DNA of 64,000 nucleotides from positions 248,001 to 312,000 of the forward strand of contig NZ_JBLFER010000002.1 in NCBI RefSeq assembly GCF_047345145.1, given 5' to 3'. How positions within the stretch are numbered: the stretch's first letter is position 1; each line of letters begins with the position of its first letter. Below are positions 1-8,710 of this stretch, one piece after another. Made by a program: the position numbers and the translations under genes. Below the pieces are notes generated by a model. That model did no database searches. It was not told the DNA's origin and saw only the letters and a program-made list of their open reading frames with translations. This DNA is from Maribacter_C sp047345145 (GTDB lineage: Bacteria; Bacteroidota; Bacteroidia; Flavobacteriales; Flavobacteriaceae).

Positions 1-1
1 T

Positions 2-916
2 ACTCCAAATATAGAACCTGTCATTCATTTTTTAGAAAATTTCAAAAAAGATAAAGCCCTAATGCAGCTGATTCAAGCTCACGCCTCCAAAGGTTTTTCC
101 CCCACGTCATTAAGTAATTATATTAGAAACCCTATTGATTTTTATAAACGAAATCTACTGGAAATTAATGACACTCTTGAAGTGGAGGAGACTGTGGCCG
201 CAAATACTTTTGGAACAATTGTTCACGATACTCTTGAAGAGTTATATACACCATTTATTGGGAAGTACTTATCGCATGATGGCCTCACCATTGCCAAATC
301 AAAAATTCCAAACTTGGTAAAAGCGCATTTTGCAAAAAGTTATATTGATGGAGATATTAGTCGTGGTAAAAATCTAATTGCCTATAATGTGATCGTTAGA
401 TATTTGGAAAATTACCTAGGTATGGAAATTGAGGAGGCAAATGGTCATCAAATTAAGATTCTCGGCATCGAGGAAAAATTAAGTATTACCCTCAACATCC
501 CTGAAATAAACTTTCCTATCAACTTAAAGGGGAAACTTGACCGAATTGATGAGAAAGATGGCATGCTCAGAATTATCGATTACAAGACGGGAAAAGTAGA
601 ATCAAAAAACGTTGAGATTGTCAGCTGGGATGAAATAACAGCCGAATACGATTACAGCAAAGCGTTTCAATTATTGTGCTACGCACTAATGTACAATAGG
701 GATAACGCTATTATAAACATTGAATCAGGAATCGTATCCTTCAAAAATCTAAATGCGGGACTTTTGAAATTTGCAACAAAAGACAAAAGAGCTAGAGGGG
801 CAAACAAAGATGATAGTATTACTCAAGAAACACTTTTTCAATTTCAAGAAGAGCTAAAAAAGCTCATCTTAGAAATATGTAATCCTGAAACTCCGTTTAC
901 GGAAAAAGAAGTCTAA
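2..916 (+). CDS. PD-(D/E)XK nuclease family protein, 3' part (gene begins before the window)
   Basis: The reading frame is open from base 2 without a stop, so the ATG at 62 is internal and this is the C-terminal part of a longer protein. The diagnostic stretch is GKLDRID followed by IIDYKTGK about 160-180 residues after that ATG. This is the D-x(n)-(D/E)-x-K core of RecB-like PD-(D/E)XK nucleases (PF12705 type). In Bacteroidota such domains end large AddB/helicase-nuclease-like repair proteins, so a role in double-strand-break end processing is likely but inferred; the helicase part is outside the window. The gene ends convergently with the next one, overlapping it by 4 bases. Confidence 0.85.
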   Translation, partial: TPNIEPVIHFLENFKKDKALMQLIQAHASKGFSPTSLSNYIRNPIDFYKRNLLEINDTLEVEETVAANTFGTIVHDTLEELYTPFIGKYLSHDGLTIAKSKIPNLVKAHFAKSYIDGDISRGKNLIAYNVIVRYLENYLGMEIEEANGHQIKILGIEEKLSITLNIPEINFPINLKGKLDRIDEKDGMLRIIDYKTGKVESKNVEIVSWDEITAEYDYSKAFQLLCYALMYNRDNAIINIESGIVSFKNLNAGLLKFATKDKRARGANKDDSITQETLFQFQEELKKLILEICNPETPFTEKEV

Positions 917-1632
917 CCCATTTTTTTATCTGGTCGCGTAGGGCGCACTTCTATTTTACTTGGTAAGGTTCTCGGATGCATTTTGAGCAGGTCTAAAACT
1001 AACTCTCCAATATCCTCTGGTTGAATTTTCCAAGCGTCTTTTTCCGAAGGGTCATTATCGTTAAAATGTGTTGCTACAGACCCTGGCATTATGGTAGAAA
1101 CCTTCACATCGTACTTTCTTAAATCTAACATCGCAGCCTGAGTAAAACCTACAACTCCAAATTTAGTTGCATTATACCCCGCTCCTGAAGCAAAGAAATT
1201 GGTTCCGGCTAAACTGGCTAGTGTTATATAATATCCTTTTGATTTTTTCAAAGCCTGAACGGAAGCTTTCAAGGTGTGAAAAACGCCACTTAGATTCGTG
1301 TCTATCATTTGATGCCATTGCGTTGCTGACATTTCATCAACGGGAGCAAAATGTCCCACACCAGCATTGGCAAGAACAACATCTACCTGTCCCCAGGTAT
1401 TTAAAATCTTCTGAATGGCCTCCTTCTCATCATTAAGCGCAACAACATCAGATTGAAGAGCCAGTACGTTCTCCGACCCCCCTAAATATTGAGCGGCAGT
1501 TTCTACCGTTTTCAAGGTTCTGCCGCTTATGGCAACTTTCATTCCAGCAGCAACTAGTTTTTTAGCTACTCCAAATCCGATTCCTTTAGAACCTCCTGTA
1601 ATATAGGCCACTTTACCTTTTAAATCTTGCAT
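913..1632 (-). CDS. SDR family NAD(P)-dependent oxidoreductase
   Basis: This is a 239-residue classical short-chain dehydrogenase. It shows the nucleotide-binding TGGSKGIG motif at residues 12-19, the structural NAG at 89-91, and the catalytic Ser140, Tyr153 and Lys157 (YNATK). It is probably cytoplasmic and NAD(P)-dependent; the substrate cannot be read from the sequence. It lies 3 bases downstream of the Gfo/Idh/MocA gene on the same strand, so the two are probably co-transcribed and may act on related sugar or polyol substrates (inference). Length and motif order are normal for the family. Confidence 0.9.
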   Translation of the reverse strand: MQDLKGKVAYITGGSKGIGFGVAKKLVAAGMKVAISGRTLKTVETAAQYLGGSENVLALQSDVVALNDEKEAIQKILNTWGQVDVVLANAGVGHFAPVDEMSATQWHQMIDTNLSGVFHTLKASVQALKKSKGYYITLASLAGTNFFASGAGYNATKFGVVGFTQAAMLDLRKYDVKVSTIMPGSVATHFNDNDPSEKDAWKIQPEDIGELVLDLLKMHPRTLPSKIEVRPTRPDKKMG

Positions 1633-1635
1633 GTA

Positions 1636-2964
1636 TTATAATTTAGGCTCCCAACCCGGTTGATATTCCCTTTTCCAGCTCTTCATTGCCTTTTCATTAT
1701 TTAGAACCTTTCCAGTACTTGTATCAATCTTAAGAGTTTCTCCAGCATCTTGCGCCATGTTTCCTAAATGACATAACATGGTCGAAATGCTTGCATCATT
1801 AATTTCGGCATGAAGGTTTTTATCCTCACGGATTGCATCAAAGAAGTTGCCCACATGTGAAACGTCTAACCCGCCTTCACCTCTGGTATTGGTAGTTGCA
1901 CTTGCTGATTTCTCAAATTCAAATTTTATGGGGTTTCCCTGTAAATCGTATAATTTATAGTAATTGCGGTCTAGTTGAATAGAGCCTTTGCTACCATAAA
2001 TCGTGATGCCTCTTCCTGGTCTTTCAGGTTTTAAAACTCCTCGGCTATGACCTGTCCAAGTGATAAATTTGTCATCTGCAAATTTGAAAGTTACCTGTTG
2101 ATTGTCTACAAATTCCCAATCGTCATCGAAGGTATATTTCCCCCCAAAAGAAGTAACACTTTCGGGTAAATCAACGCCCAAGGCCCATCGGCAAATATCT
2201 ACTTCATGCGTGCCATTATTGTGCATTTCTCCTGTCCCCCAATTTCGAAACCAATGCCAGTTATAAGGATGAATATTGTCTTTGTATTCTTTTCTTGGTG
2301 CGGGACCTTGCCACATCTCCCAGTCTAGTGATTTAGGTACATCTATTTTCTTTCCTTTACCGATTGAACCACGATTATTCGAATAGTAGGCCTCCCCTTT
2401 ATATACTTCTCCTATTATTCCATTTCTGATATCATCAATAGCCATAATCGAGGTTGTTGCTGAGCGTTGCTGATTGCCCATTTGAACTTTCTTACCATAC
2501 TTTTTTTGAGCGGCAACCAATAAATCATTTTCATGAGGATTGTGACTACAAGGTTTTTCAATATACACATGTTTTCCCGCCTGTAAGGCTGCTATGGCCA
2601 TAGGAGCATGCCAGTGTTCAGGAGTGGCTATAAAAACCGCATCTACATCTTTATCTTCTAGAATTTTTCTAAAATCTTTCTCTACTTTTGGGACATATCC
2701 TATGTTTTTTTGACACCAGACATTGTGTTTTTCAATAATCTTATCGTCAACATCACAAGTATAAATTACTTTGGCATTAACATCGGCATGTATCGCTTTG
2801 TAGTGTGCCTTCCCTCTGCTACGCACTCCGATTACAGCACAATTGATATGGTCATTGGCACCTAGAAAATTTGCATATGAGGTGCTTGGCAGCACTAATC
2901 CGCCGAGTGTGACGGCTGCGGTTCCTACTGTTGTTTTTTTTAGAAAATTTCTTCGAGTGGTCAT
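1636..2964 (-). CDS. Gfo/Idh/MocA family oxidoreductase with Tat signal
   Basis: This 442-residue protein starts with a twin-arginine leader: RR at residues 4-5, then FLKK, a hydrophobic stretch and an A-rich end near residue 31. It should therefore be exported folded to the periplasm, as is common for the secreted bacteroidetal members of this family. The N-terminal half is a Rossmann fold with the typical HVYIEKP segment carrying the conserved Lys; the C-terminal half is the alpha/beta substrate domain. Family members oxidise or reduce sugars, inositols or glycosides with a tightly bound NAD(P). The specific substrate is unknown. The downstream SDR begins 3 bases after the stop, suggesting a two-gene operon. 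Confidence 0.9.
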   Translation of the reverse strand: MTTRRNFLKKTTVGTAAVTLGGLVLPSTSYANFLGANDHINCAVIGVRSRGKAHYKAIHADVNAKVIYTCDVDDKIIEKHNVWCQKNIGYVPKVEKDFRKILEDKDVDAVFIATPEHWHAPMAIAALQAGKHVYIEKPCSHNPHENDLLVAAQKKYGKKVQMGNQQRSATTSIMAIDDIRNGIIGEVYKGEAYYSNNRGSIGKGKKIDVPKSLDWEMWQGPAPRKEYKDNIHPYNWHWFRNWGTGEMHNNGTHEVDICRWALGVDLPESVTSFGGKYTFDDDWEFVDNQQVTFKFADDKFITWTGHSRGVLKPERPGRGITIYGSKGSIQLDRNYYKLYDLQGNPIKFEFEKSASATTNTRGEGGLDVSHVGNFFDAIREDKNLHAEINDASISTMLCHLGNMAQDAGETLKIDTSTGKVLNNEKAMKSWKREYQPGWEPKL

Positions 2965-3083
2965 GGCCTTAGGGTATTAATTAAGTTTCGCAACGACCTT
3001 AAATTAAGGAAAAAAACGTTTTGATAGAATTTAATAAAGATTTTAACCGTGTTTGAAATAGTATATATGTTCTAAAACAAAAA

Positions 3084-3105
3084 AACCACCACTTTTGTGA
3101 TGGTT
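3084..3105 (-). terminator. Rho-independent terminator of tRNA-Ala
   Basis: A 9-base inverted repeat (AACCACCAC / GTGATGGTT, loop TTTT) lies directly after the tRNA 3' end and is followed on the minus strand by a T-run (bases 3077-3083 are A-rich on the plus strand). Confidence 0.8.
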
Positions 3106-3107
3106 TT

Positions 3108-3182
<75 letters not shown>

Positions 3183-3254
3183 GTCTGACTGGCGACAAAG
3201 AAAATACTTTTAAGGTAAGTATCAAAATGTAAATACCGCTTATTCTATGAGTAA

Positions 3255-4049
3255 TTAGTCCTTCTTAACTCGAAGCATCAAAACAGGTATTTTTACGAAG
3301 AATTCTGATTTTAAAATAGTATTCTTTTCCCAAAGTTTTTTGAAAAAACCTCTTTTTCGTCTAAAAACACAAAGCAAATCTGGTTGGTGTGATTGAAAAT
3401 GCTCCAAAACACCTTGATAGGTAGTTGCATTTTCCGTTATCGTAAGTTGTTCACTAATATCCATAAGTGCAGGATGTACTTTCAAATCATCCGAATCGTA
3501 TCCGGGTGTTTTTACCAAAAGCAAACTAACTAAAATGTTAAATTTTTTCTGAACGGACAACAATGGTTCTAGCATTTTCTTTTTCTTCAAGACGCCCGAT
3601 TTAAATGCTGTTAAAACTGTTTTGAAAGGCTTAAAGACTGTTCCTCTAGGAACAATAAGCGCAGGTATATTCGTCTGTTTAATGATTCTTCCTGAAGTGT
3701 TTCCCAAATACAATTCCTCTTTAATATCATTACTACGCGGCGCTAGAATGATTAAGTCAATCCCTAATTCCCGGTCAATTTCCTTCAAGCCATCTGTAAT
3801 TTCCCCGTTATAAGTGGCTATTTTTATATCAACACCTTTGGCGTCAACTTTATCGATAATTTCTTTGATGCGTTCTTTACTACTCTTTGCAACTTTTTCG
3901 GAAATATTGGCCAAGCTACCTGCCTTTGCCGAAACGACAAATACATCCATTACAAAAACCTGTGCTGAAAACTCGGAAGCAAAATCTACAGCATATTGCA
4001 ATGTTTCGCCTGTATTTGAAGTACCAATAGGAACGAGAATGTTTTTCAT
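3255..4049 (-). CDS. Universal stress protein (UspA family)
   Basis: The protein has 264 residues and begins MKNILVPIGTS, the first beta strand of the Usp fold. A central glycine/serine stretch (LGNTSGRIIKQTNIPALIVP, residues about 115-134) matches the phosphate-binding end of Usp domains. The length allows one full Usp domain plus a second, weaker one with no visible ATP-binding motif. Tandem-Usp proteins of this length are common in flavobacteria and are cytoplasmic stress-response factors of unclear mechanism. It is divergent from the GNAT gene at 4103, so the short intervening region probably carries both promoters. Confidence 0.85.
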   Translation of the reverse strand: MKNILVPIGTSNTGETLQYAVDFASEFSAQVFVMDVFVVSAKAGSLANISEKVAKSSKERIKEIIDKVDAKGVDIKIATYNGEITDGLKEIDRELGIDLIILAPRSNDIKEELYLGNTSGRIIKQTNIPALIVPRGTVFKPFKTVLTAFKSGVLKKKKMLEPLLSVQKKFNILVSLLLVKTPGYDSDDLKVHPALMDISEQLTITENATTYQGVLEHFQSHQPDLLCVFRRKRGFFKKLWEKNTILKSEFFVKIPVLMLRVKKD

Positions 4050-4102
4050 GGAAGAGAATGTTGATTAATATTCTAAATTTACAATTAAATTGAACTTCAC
4101 GA

Positions 4103-4603
4103 ATGATTCGACGTGCAAAGATATCGGAAATACCCGACATTCTTACTATTTGCAAAGCTTGTGCCTCATATATGATTTCCAAGGGAATTTACCAATGGAA
4201 CGAACATTATCCGTCTGCTGATGCTTTTGGAAAAGATATCCAAAGAGATGAATTATATGTTTTGGAGTTGGATGAAAAAATCATTGGTACCATAGTTATA
4301 TCTACCCTTATGGATGATGAATATGTTTCCGTCAAATGGCTGACTCCAAACTCAAATAATGTTTATATACATCGTTTATCAATCGCACCAGATTTACAAA
4401 GGAAAGGTTATGCCCAAAAACTAATGGATTTTGCCGAAAATTACGCCAAAGAAAATGGTTTTGTTTCCGTTCGCCTCGATACCTTTAGCCAAAACAAACG
4501 CAATCAAAGATTCTATGAAGCTCGAGGTTACCAACGTCTTGGAGACATTTTTCTTCCCAAACAAAGTGAGCATCCTTTTCATTGTTTTGAACTCGTTTTA
4601 TAG
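4103..4603 (+). CDS. GNAT family N-acetyltransferase
   Basis: This is a 166-residue GNAT-fold acetyltransferase. It has the beta4 segment ending HRLSIAPDLQRKGYAQKLM, which contains the acetyl-CoA pyrophosphate-binding Q-R-K-G-Y-A signature (R/Q-x-x-G-x-A), and the late FYEARGYQ strand typical of the family. The substrate is not predictable. The stop is followed 3 bases later by the MATE transporter, and the crotonase gene follows 21 bases after that, so the three form a likely operon. An acetyltransferase next to a MATE exporter could fit detoxification of an amine-containing compound, but this is inference. Confidence 0.88.
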   Translation: MIRRAKISEIPDILTICKACASYMISKGIYQWNEHYPSADAFGKDIQRDELYVLELDEKIIGTIVISTLMDDEYVSVKWLTPNSNNVYIHRLSIAPDLQRKGYAQKLMDFAENYAKENGFVSVRLDTFSQNKRNQRFYEARGYQRLGDIFLPKQSEHPFHCFELVL

Positions 4604-4606
4604 CCA

Positions 4607-5950
4607 ATGAAAGTTCAAAAACCAGCAATCAATTTTAAAACAATCAACAAACTAGCTATTCCTGCGACCATTGCAGGAATCGCAGAACCTTTGCTATCTA
4701 TTACCGATACAGCCATTGTTGGTAATATTCCCGTTGACGGAGTAGAATCTCTTGCCGCAGCTGGTATCGTCGGTTCTTTTTTGTCGATGTTGATTTGGAT
4801 TCTTGGTCAAACACGTAGTGCGATTTCCGCTATCATTTCCCAATATTTGGGTGCAGGGAAAATTGAAGAGGTTCAAACGCTTCCCGCCCAAGCGATTTTT
4901 CTAAATATTGGATTGAGCATTTTAATTTTGCTGTCGACCATATTCATCGTTGACGACATTTTTAGACTGCTCAATGCCTCTGGTAAAATATTGGAGTATT
5001 GTATTTCCTACTACTCTATACGAGTATGGGGCTTTCCACTTACTTTATTCGTGTTTGCCGTTATGGGTATTTTCCGTGGACTCCAGAATACCTATTGGCC
5101 GATGATGATTGCCATTGTCGGGGCGGTTTTAAACGTAGCCTTAGACTTTGCATTCGTGTATGGCATAGAAGGTTTTATTGAACCCATGTACTTAGAAGGC
5201 GCGGCCTGGGCGAGTTTGATTGCTCAAGGCATCATGGCGATAATGGCATTTGTTCTTTTGATGACCAAAACCGATATAAGCTTGAAATTGAAGTTCCCCC
5301 TACATGATGAATTGGGTCGATTGGTTGTTATGAGTTTAAATCTTTTTGTCAGGGCAATAGCCTTGAATACGGCATTGATTTTGGCGGTTCGTGAGGCGAC
5401 AGCTTTGGGCGACAAATACATAGCAGCTCATACCATAGCCCTGAATATTTGGCTATTCTCTGCATTTTTTATTGATGGGTATGGCGCTGCCGGAAACATT
5501 ATGGGTGGTCGACTATTAGGTGCAAAAGACTACAACGGACTCTGGTCCTTAGCCAAAAAAATAATGCTCTACGGACTTCTAGTAAGTCTGGTTTTGGTGC
5601 TCTTCGGATTTCTATTCTACTACCCTATTGGTAGCTTGTTCTCCAATGAAACCATCGTTCTAGAGACTTTTTATGCTGTCTTTTTTATCGTTGTTCTAGG
5701 ATGGCCCATGAATACAATGGCCTTTGTTTTAGATGGATTATTTAAAGGATTAGGAGAAATGAAATACTTGAGAAATACGCTGTTGACAGCGACTTTCTTA
5801 GGGTTTATTCCAATGTTATTTTTAGGGAAATACTTGAATTGGGGACTCCACGGCATCTGGATAGCCTTCACCGTTTGGATGCTTATTCGTGGTCTAGCTT
5901 TAGTCTGGAAGTTTCGCAGAAAGTTTCGACCCTTATTACAAAACCCTTAA
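4607..5950 (+). CDS. MATE family efflux transporter
   Basis: The protein has 447 residues with about 12 predicted membrane segments in two similar halves, the MATE architecture. The N-terminus (PATIAGIAEPLLSITDTAIVG, around residues 19-39) matches the first helices of DinF-type MATE proteins, where an Asp in the TDTA motif is part of the cation site. It would export organic cations or other small toxic molecules in exchange for Na+ or H+ across the inner membrane. It is the middle gene of a GNAT-MATE-crotonase operon. The substrate is unknown. Confidence 0.93.
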   Translation: MKVQKPAINFKTINKLAIPATIAGIAEPLLSITDTAIVGNIPVDGVESLAAAGIVGSFLSMLIWILGQTRSAISAIISQYLGAGKIEEVQTLPAQAIFLNIGLSILILLSTIFIVDDIFRLLNASGKILEYCISYYSIRVWGFPLTLFVFAVMGIFRGLQNTYWPMMIAIVGAVLNVALDFAFVYGIEGFIEPMYLEGAAWASLIAQGIMAIMAFVLLMTKTDISLKLKFPLHDELGRLVVMSLNLFVRAIALNTALILAVREATALGDKYIAAHTIALNIWLFSAFFIDGYGAAGNIMGGRLLGAKDYNGLWSLAKKIMLYGLLVSLVLVLFGFLFYYPIGSLFSNETIVLETFYAVFFIVVLGWPMNTMAFVLDGLFKGLGEMKYLRNTLLTATFLGFIPMLFLGKYLNWGLHGIWIAFTVWMLIRGLALVWKFRRKFRPLLQNP

Positions 5951-5971
5951 TTTTGACCAAAATACTATTCC

Positions 5972-6739
5972 ATGGGAACTGATAGAGCAAACGGAAGTTT
6001 ATATACCAATATTCAAGGCAAAGTTGCGACCGTAGAATTTGGTCATCCGGCTAGTAATTCATTTGTCGCCGAGCTTTTAGATAGACTTACTGCAGAATTT
6101 CATAAGCTTTCTGAAAATCCCGATATATCGGTAATCGTTTTAAAATCAGAAGGAGACCGTGCTTTTTGCGCAGGAGCTTCTTTTGACGAATTGATGGCAG
6201 TTTCTAATCTAGAAGAAGGAAAAATATTTTTTAGCGGATTCGCAAACGTTATCAACGCGATGCGGACTTGTAAAAAAGTTATTGTGGGTCGAGTTCAAGG
6301 AAAAACCGTTGGCGGTGGCGTCGGTTTGGCTTCCGCCTGTGACTATGTGTTTGCGTCCGTAGACGCATCCATACGTTTATCTGAATTGACGATTGGTATT
6401 GCCCCTTTGGTAATCGAACCAGCTGTTGAACGTAAAATTGGAACAGCTGCTATTTCAGAGTTATCGCTTTCTCCTTCAGAATGGAAAAATGCCTATTGGG
6501 CACAGGAAAAAGGCTTGTTTTCACGAGTGTTCGATAGTATGAAAGAACTAGATAAAGATTTGGAATTCTTTGTTGAGAAACTAGCTTCTTACAATCCTGA
6601 AGCTTTGGCAGAATGGAAAAAAGTGCTTTGGAAAGACACTTCCCATTGGGATACCTTATTGGTCGAGCGCGCTGCAATTACGGGAAAATTAGTGCTGTCA
6701 GAGTTTACAAGAAATGCACTATCCAAATTCAAGAAATAA
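5972..6739 (+). CDS. Enoyl-CoA hydratase/isomerase family protein
   Basis: This 255-residue crotonase-fold protein shows the oxyanion-hole region AFCAGASFDEL (about residues 66-76) and the second CoA/oxyanion segment VQGKTVGGGVGLASACDYVFA. A glutamate sits in LSELTIGIAP, where hydratases often place a catalytic acid. The usual region after GIAP is divergent (VIEPAVERKIG), so hydratase, isomerase or hydrolase activity cannot be distinguished. It follows the MATE gene by 21 bases and probably shares its transcript. Homologues in flavobacteria take part in acyl-CoA or branched-chain amino acid breakdown. Confidence 0.85.
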   Translation: MGTDRANGSLYTNIQGKVATVEFGHPASNSFVAELLDRLTAEFHKLSENPDISVIVLKSEGDRAFCAGASFDELMAVSNLEEGKIFFSGFANVINAMRTCKKVIVGRVQGKTVGGGVGLASACDYVFASVDASIRLSELTIGIAPLVIEPAVERKIGTAAISELSLSPSEWKNAYWAQEKGLFSRVFDSMKELDKDLEFFVEKLASYNPEALAEWKKVLWKDTSHWDTLLVERAAITGKLVLSEFTRNALSKFKK

Positions 6740-6788
6740 TAAGCCTCTCTATTTTTCGTTCTAGTTTCCTAACTCGATTATTAGTACC

Positions 6789-6902
6789 ATGGATATTTTA
6801 AGTTTTTTAAACGGAGACCTTGTTTTTCCTATTCTCGCCCTTTTCGTAGTAGTTGTTTATTTTGTGCAACGCGTTCGTACAAGACGTAAGTTCAAACGTT
6901 AA
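6789..6902 (+). CDS. Small single-pass membrane protein (37 aa)
   Basis: This short frame encodes 37 residues: a short polar N-terminus (MDILSFLNGD), one hydrophobic helix of about 16 residues (VFPILALFVVVVYFV) and a strongly basic tail ending RTRRKFKR. By the positive-inside rule this gives an N-out/C-in bitopic membrane microprotein. It lies in the gap between the crotonase gene and the next lipoprotein gene, on the same strand as both. No family is assigned. The composition is too regular to be an obvious chance frame, but coding is not proven. Confidence 0.5.
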   Translation: MDILSFLNGDLVFPILALFVVVVYFVQRVRTRRKFKR

Positions 6903-6951
6903 ACTTGAATCTTTTACGCAACTATTGAAATAAACCACATCTCTTTTATAG

Positions 6952-7383
6952 ATGAAAAAGCTATTGTTCTTTAGTTTTCTTTTTTTATGCCTAGCGAATT
7001 GTAAGGATAATGATGATATTGATCTTACAGCACTGGATTGTGACGAAATTGCTTGTACTGAGATTTATGTGACATTGCTAGTATATCTTAAAGACGCATC
7101 AGGATTAGCTATTTCCTTAGATCGTTTTGAGGTTATAGACAAAGATTCATCAAAAAATATTACCATCCCCTTAAGCGACAGCGGATTTCAACACGCCCAA
7201 CAATTTGGTTACTATCCTTTGTATGACGATTCCTTTCTTACAAAAAATGTAAACACTAAAAGATCTCTCGTTTTTAAAGGTTTTATCAATGATGAAAAAG
7301 TGGTTGAAGCTGAATACGTTATTGCTAATGATTGTTGCCATGTCCGCATGGTATCAGGCGATACAGATATCACTATAAATTAA
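6952..7383 (+). CDS. Putative lipoprotein of unknown function
   Basis: The 143-residue protein has a type II signal peptide, a hydrophobic core followed by LCLANC with the lipidated Cys at residue 17. Asp-rich residues follow the Cys, typical of surface- or outer-membrane-directed lipoproteins in Bacteroidota. The mature part holds several cysteines (two pairs near residues 29-34, and CC in NDCCHVRM near the end), suggesting disulfides in the periplasm. It is predicted to be mostly beta structure. I do not recognise a family. It lies upstream of queD but has no clear functional link to it. Confidence 0.75.
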   Translation: MKKLLFFSFLFLCLANCKDNDDIDLTALDCDEIACTEIYVTLLVYLKDASGLAISLDRFEVIDKDSSKNITIPLSDSGFQHAQQFGYYPLYDDSFLTKNVNTKRSLVFKGFINDEKVVEAEYVIANDCCHVRMVSGDTDITIN

Positions 7384-7428
7384 GGTTTCCATCGGGTTCT
7401 TCTTTTTAGTTTCCCATTAAAGAATTCC

Positions 7429-7436
7429 TACCTTTG
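7429..7436 (+). promoter_or_regulatory. Bacteroidota -7 element upstream of queD
   Basis: TACCTTTG is a perfect match to the bacteroidetal -7 consensus TAnnTTTG and lies 17 bases before the queD ATG. No clear TTG is seen at the -33 position. Confidence 0.5.
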
Positions 7437-7453
7437 TTACTCAAGAATTTATA

Positions 7454-7903
7454 ATGAGTAACATCAGAATCACCAAACAGTTTAATTTCGAAACAGGCCA
7501 TGCCTTATATGGTTATGACGGTAAATGCAGAAATGTTCATGGGCACAGCTACAAATTGTCCGTAACAGTTATCGGCAATCCTATCACAGATACATCTCAT
7601 GTAAAACAGGGAATGGTTATTGACTTCGGAGATTTAAAGAAAATCGTAAAAGAAGAGATTGTAGATCAGTTCGACCATGCTACCGTTTTCAATAAAAACA
7701 CGCCGCATGTAGAGTTGGCAAAAGAGCTAACCGAGCGCGGTCACAATGTAATTTTAGCAGACTATCAGCCTACCAGTGAAAACATGGTTATTGATTTTGC
7801 GTCTAAGATAAAAGCGCGCCTACCTGAAAACATTAGATTACATTCTTTAAAACTACAGGAAACTGAGACTTCATTTGCGGAGTGGTTCGCTTCTGAAAAT
7901 TAA
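7454..7903 (+). CDS. queD: 6-carboxy-5,6,7,8-tetrahydropterin synthase-like protein
   Basis: This 149-residue enzyme belongs to the 6-pyruvoyltetrahydropterin synthase/QueD family. It carries the first zinc histidine in FETGHALYG, then the catalytic Cys and two more zinc histidines in GKCRNVHGHSY. The central VIDFGDLK motif and the C-terminal LQETETSFAEW, with the pterin-anchoring Glu, are also present. It converts dihydroneopterin triphosphate to 6-carboxytetrahydropterin, the second step of queuosine/7-deazaguanine synthesis. A -7 promoter element lies just upstream. lpxH starts 33 bases downstream on the same strand but belongs to lipid A synthesis. Confidence 0.93.
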   Translation: MSNIRITKQFNFETGHALYGYDGKCRNVHGHSYKLSVTVIGNPITDTSHVKQGMVIDFGDLKKIVKEEIVDQFDHATVFNKNTPHVELAKELTERGHNVILADYQPTSENMVIDFASKIKARLPENIRLHSLKLQETETSFAEWFASEN

Positions 7904-7936
7904 GCGAACTTCGGTTTTTCCTATCTTTACACCTAA

Positions 7937-8710
7937 ATGACAACCATCAACATTCCGCAGGGCAAAAAAGTCTATTTCGCTAGTGATAATCACTTAGGCG
8001 CCCCGACCATGAAAGCTAGTAAACCACGCGAAAAGAAATTTGTGGCCTGGCTGGATGAAATAAAAGAAGATGCTGGAGCTATTTTTCTCTTGGGTGATCT
8101 TTTTGATTTCTGGATGGAATACAAAACGGTTGTTCCAAAGGGATTTACAAGAACTTTAGGAAAATTAGCAGAAATATCAGATTCCGGAATTCCTATATAC
8201 TATTTTGTCGGTAACCATGATTTATGGATGGATGGCTATTTTGAGGAAGAGCTCAATATTCCTGTTTTTCACAAACCTCAGCAGTACGAAATCAACGGTG
8301 TTTCTTTTTTTGTAGGTCACGGTGATGGATTAGGCCCTCACGATAAGGGATACAAACGAATGAAAAAAGTCTTTACCAATCCTATTTCGAAATGGCTATA
8401 TCGATGGATGCATCCTGATTGGGGAGTTCGTCTAGCACAGTATTTCTCCGTGAAGAACAAATTAATTTCAGGCGATGAGGATGCTAAATTTTTAGGAGAG
8501 GACAAGGAGTGGCTGGTTCAATATGCCAAACGCAAGTTAGAAAGCCAACATTACGACCATTTTATTTTTGGACATCGGCACCTTCCCTTAGAAATCGATT
8601 TAAACGGGAAATCAAAATACACCAATCTCGGCGATTGGATTAATTACTACACTTATGCCGTTTTTAACGGAGATAATCTCTCTTTAGAGAAATACTCTAA
8701 GAACCAGTAG
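7937..8710 (+). CDS. lpxH: UDP-2,3-diacylglucosamine diphosphatase
   Basis: This 257-residue calcineurin-like metallophosphoesterase shows the metal-binding series in order: ASDNHLG (normally D-x-H), LLGDLFDFW, VGNHDLWM, VGHGDGLGP and FGHRHLPL. These features and the length match bacteroidetal LpxH, which cleaves UDP-2,3-diacylglucosamine to lipid X and UMP at the inner membrane in lipid A synthesis. The first motif reads D-N-H rather than the common D-x-H with L or T, which is tolerated. It converges with the MFS transporter gene, and their 3' ends overlap by 14 bases. Confidence 0.88.
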   Translation: MTTINIPQGKKVYFASDNHLGAPTMKASKPREKKFVAWLDEIKEDAGAIFLLGDLFDFWMEYKTVVPKGFTRTLGKLAEISDSGIPIYYFVGNHDLWMDGYFEEELNIPVFHKPQQYEINGVSFFVGHGDGLGPHDKGYKRMKKVFTNPISKWLYRWMHPDWGVRLAQYFSVKNKLISGDEDAKFLGEDKEWLVQYAKRKLESQHYDHFIFGHRHLPLEIDLNGKSKYTNLGDWINYYTYAVFNGDNLSLEKYSKNQ

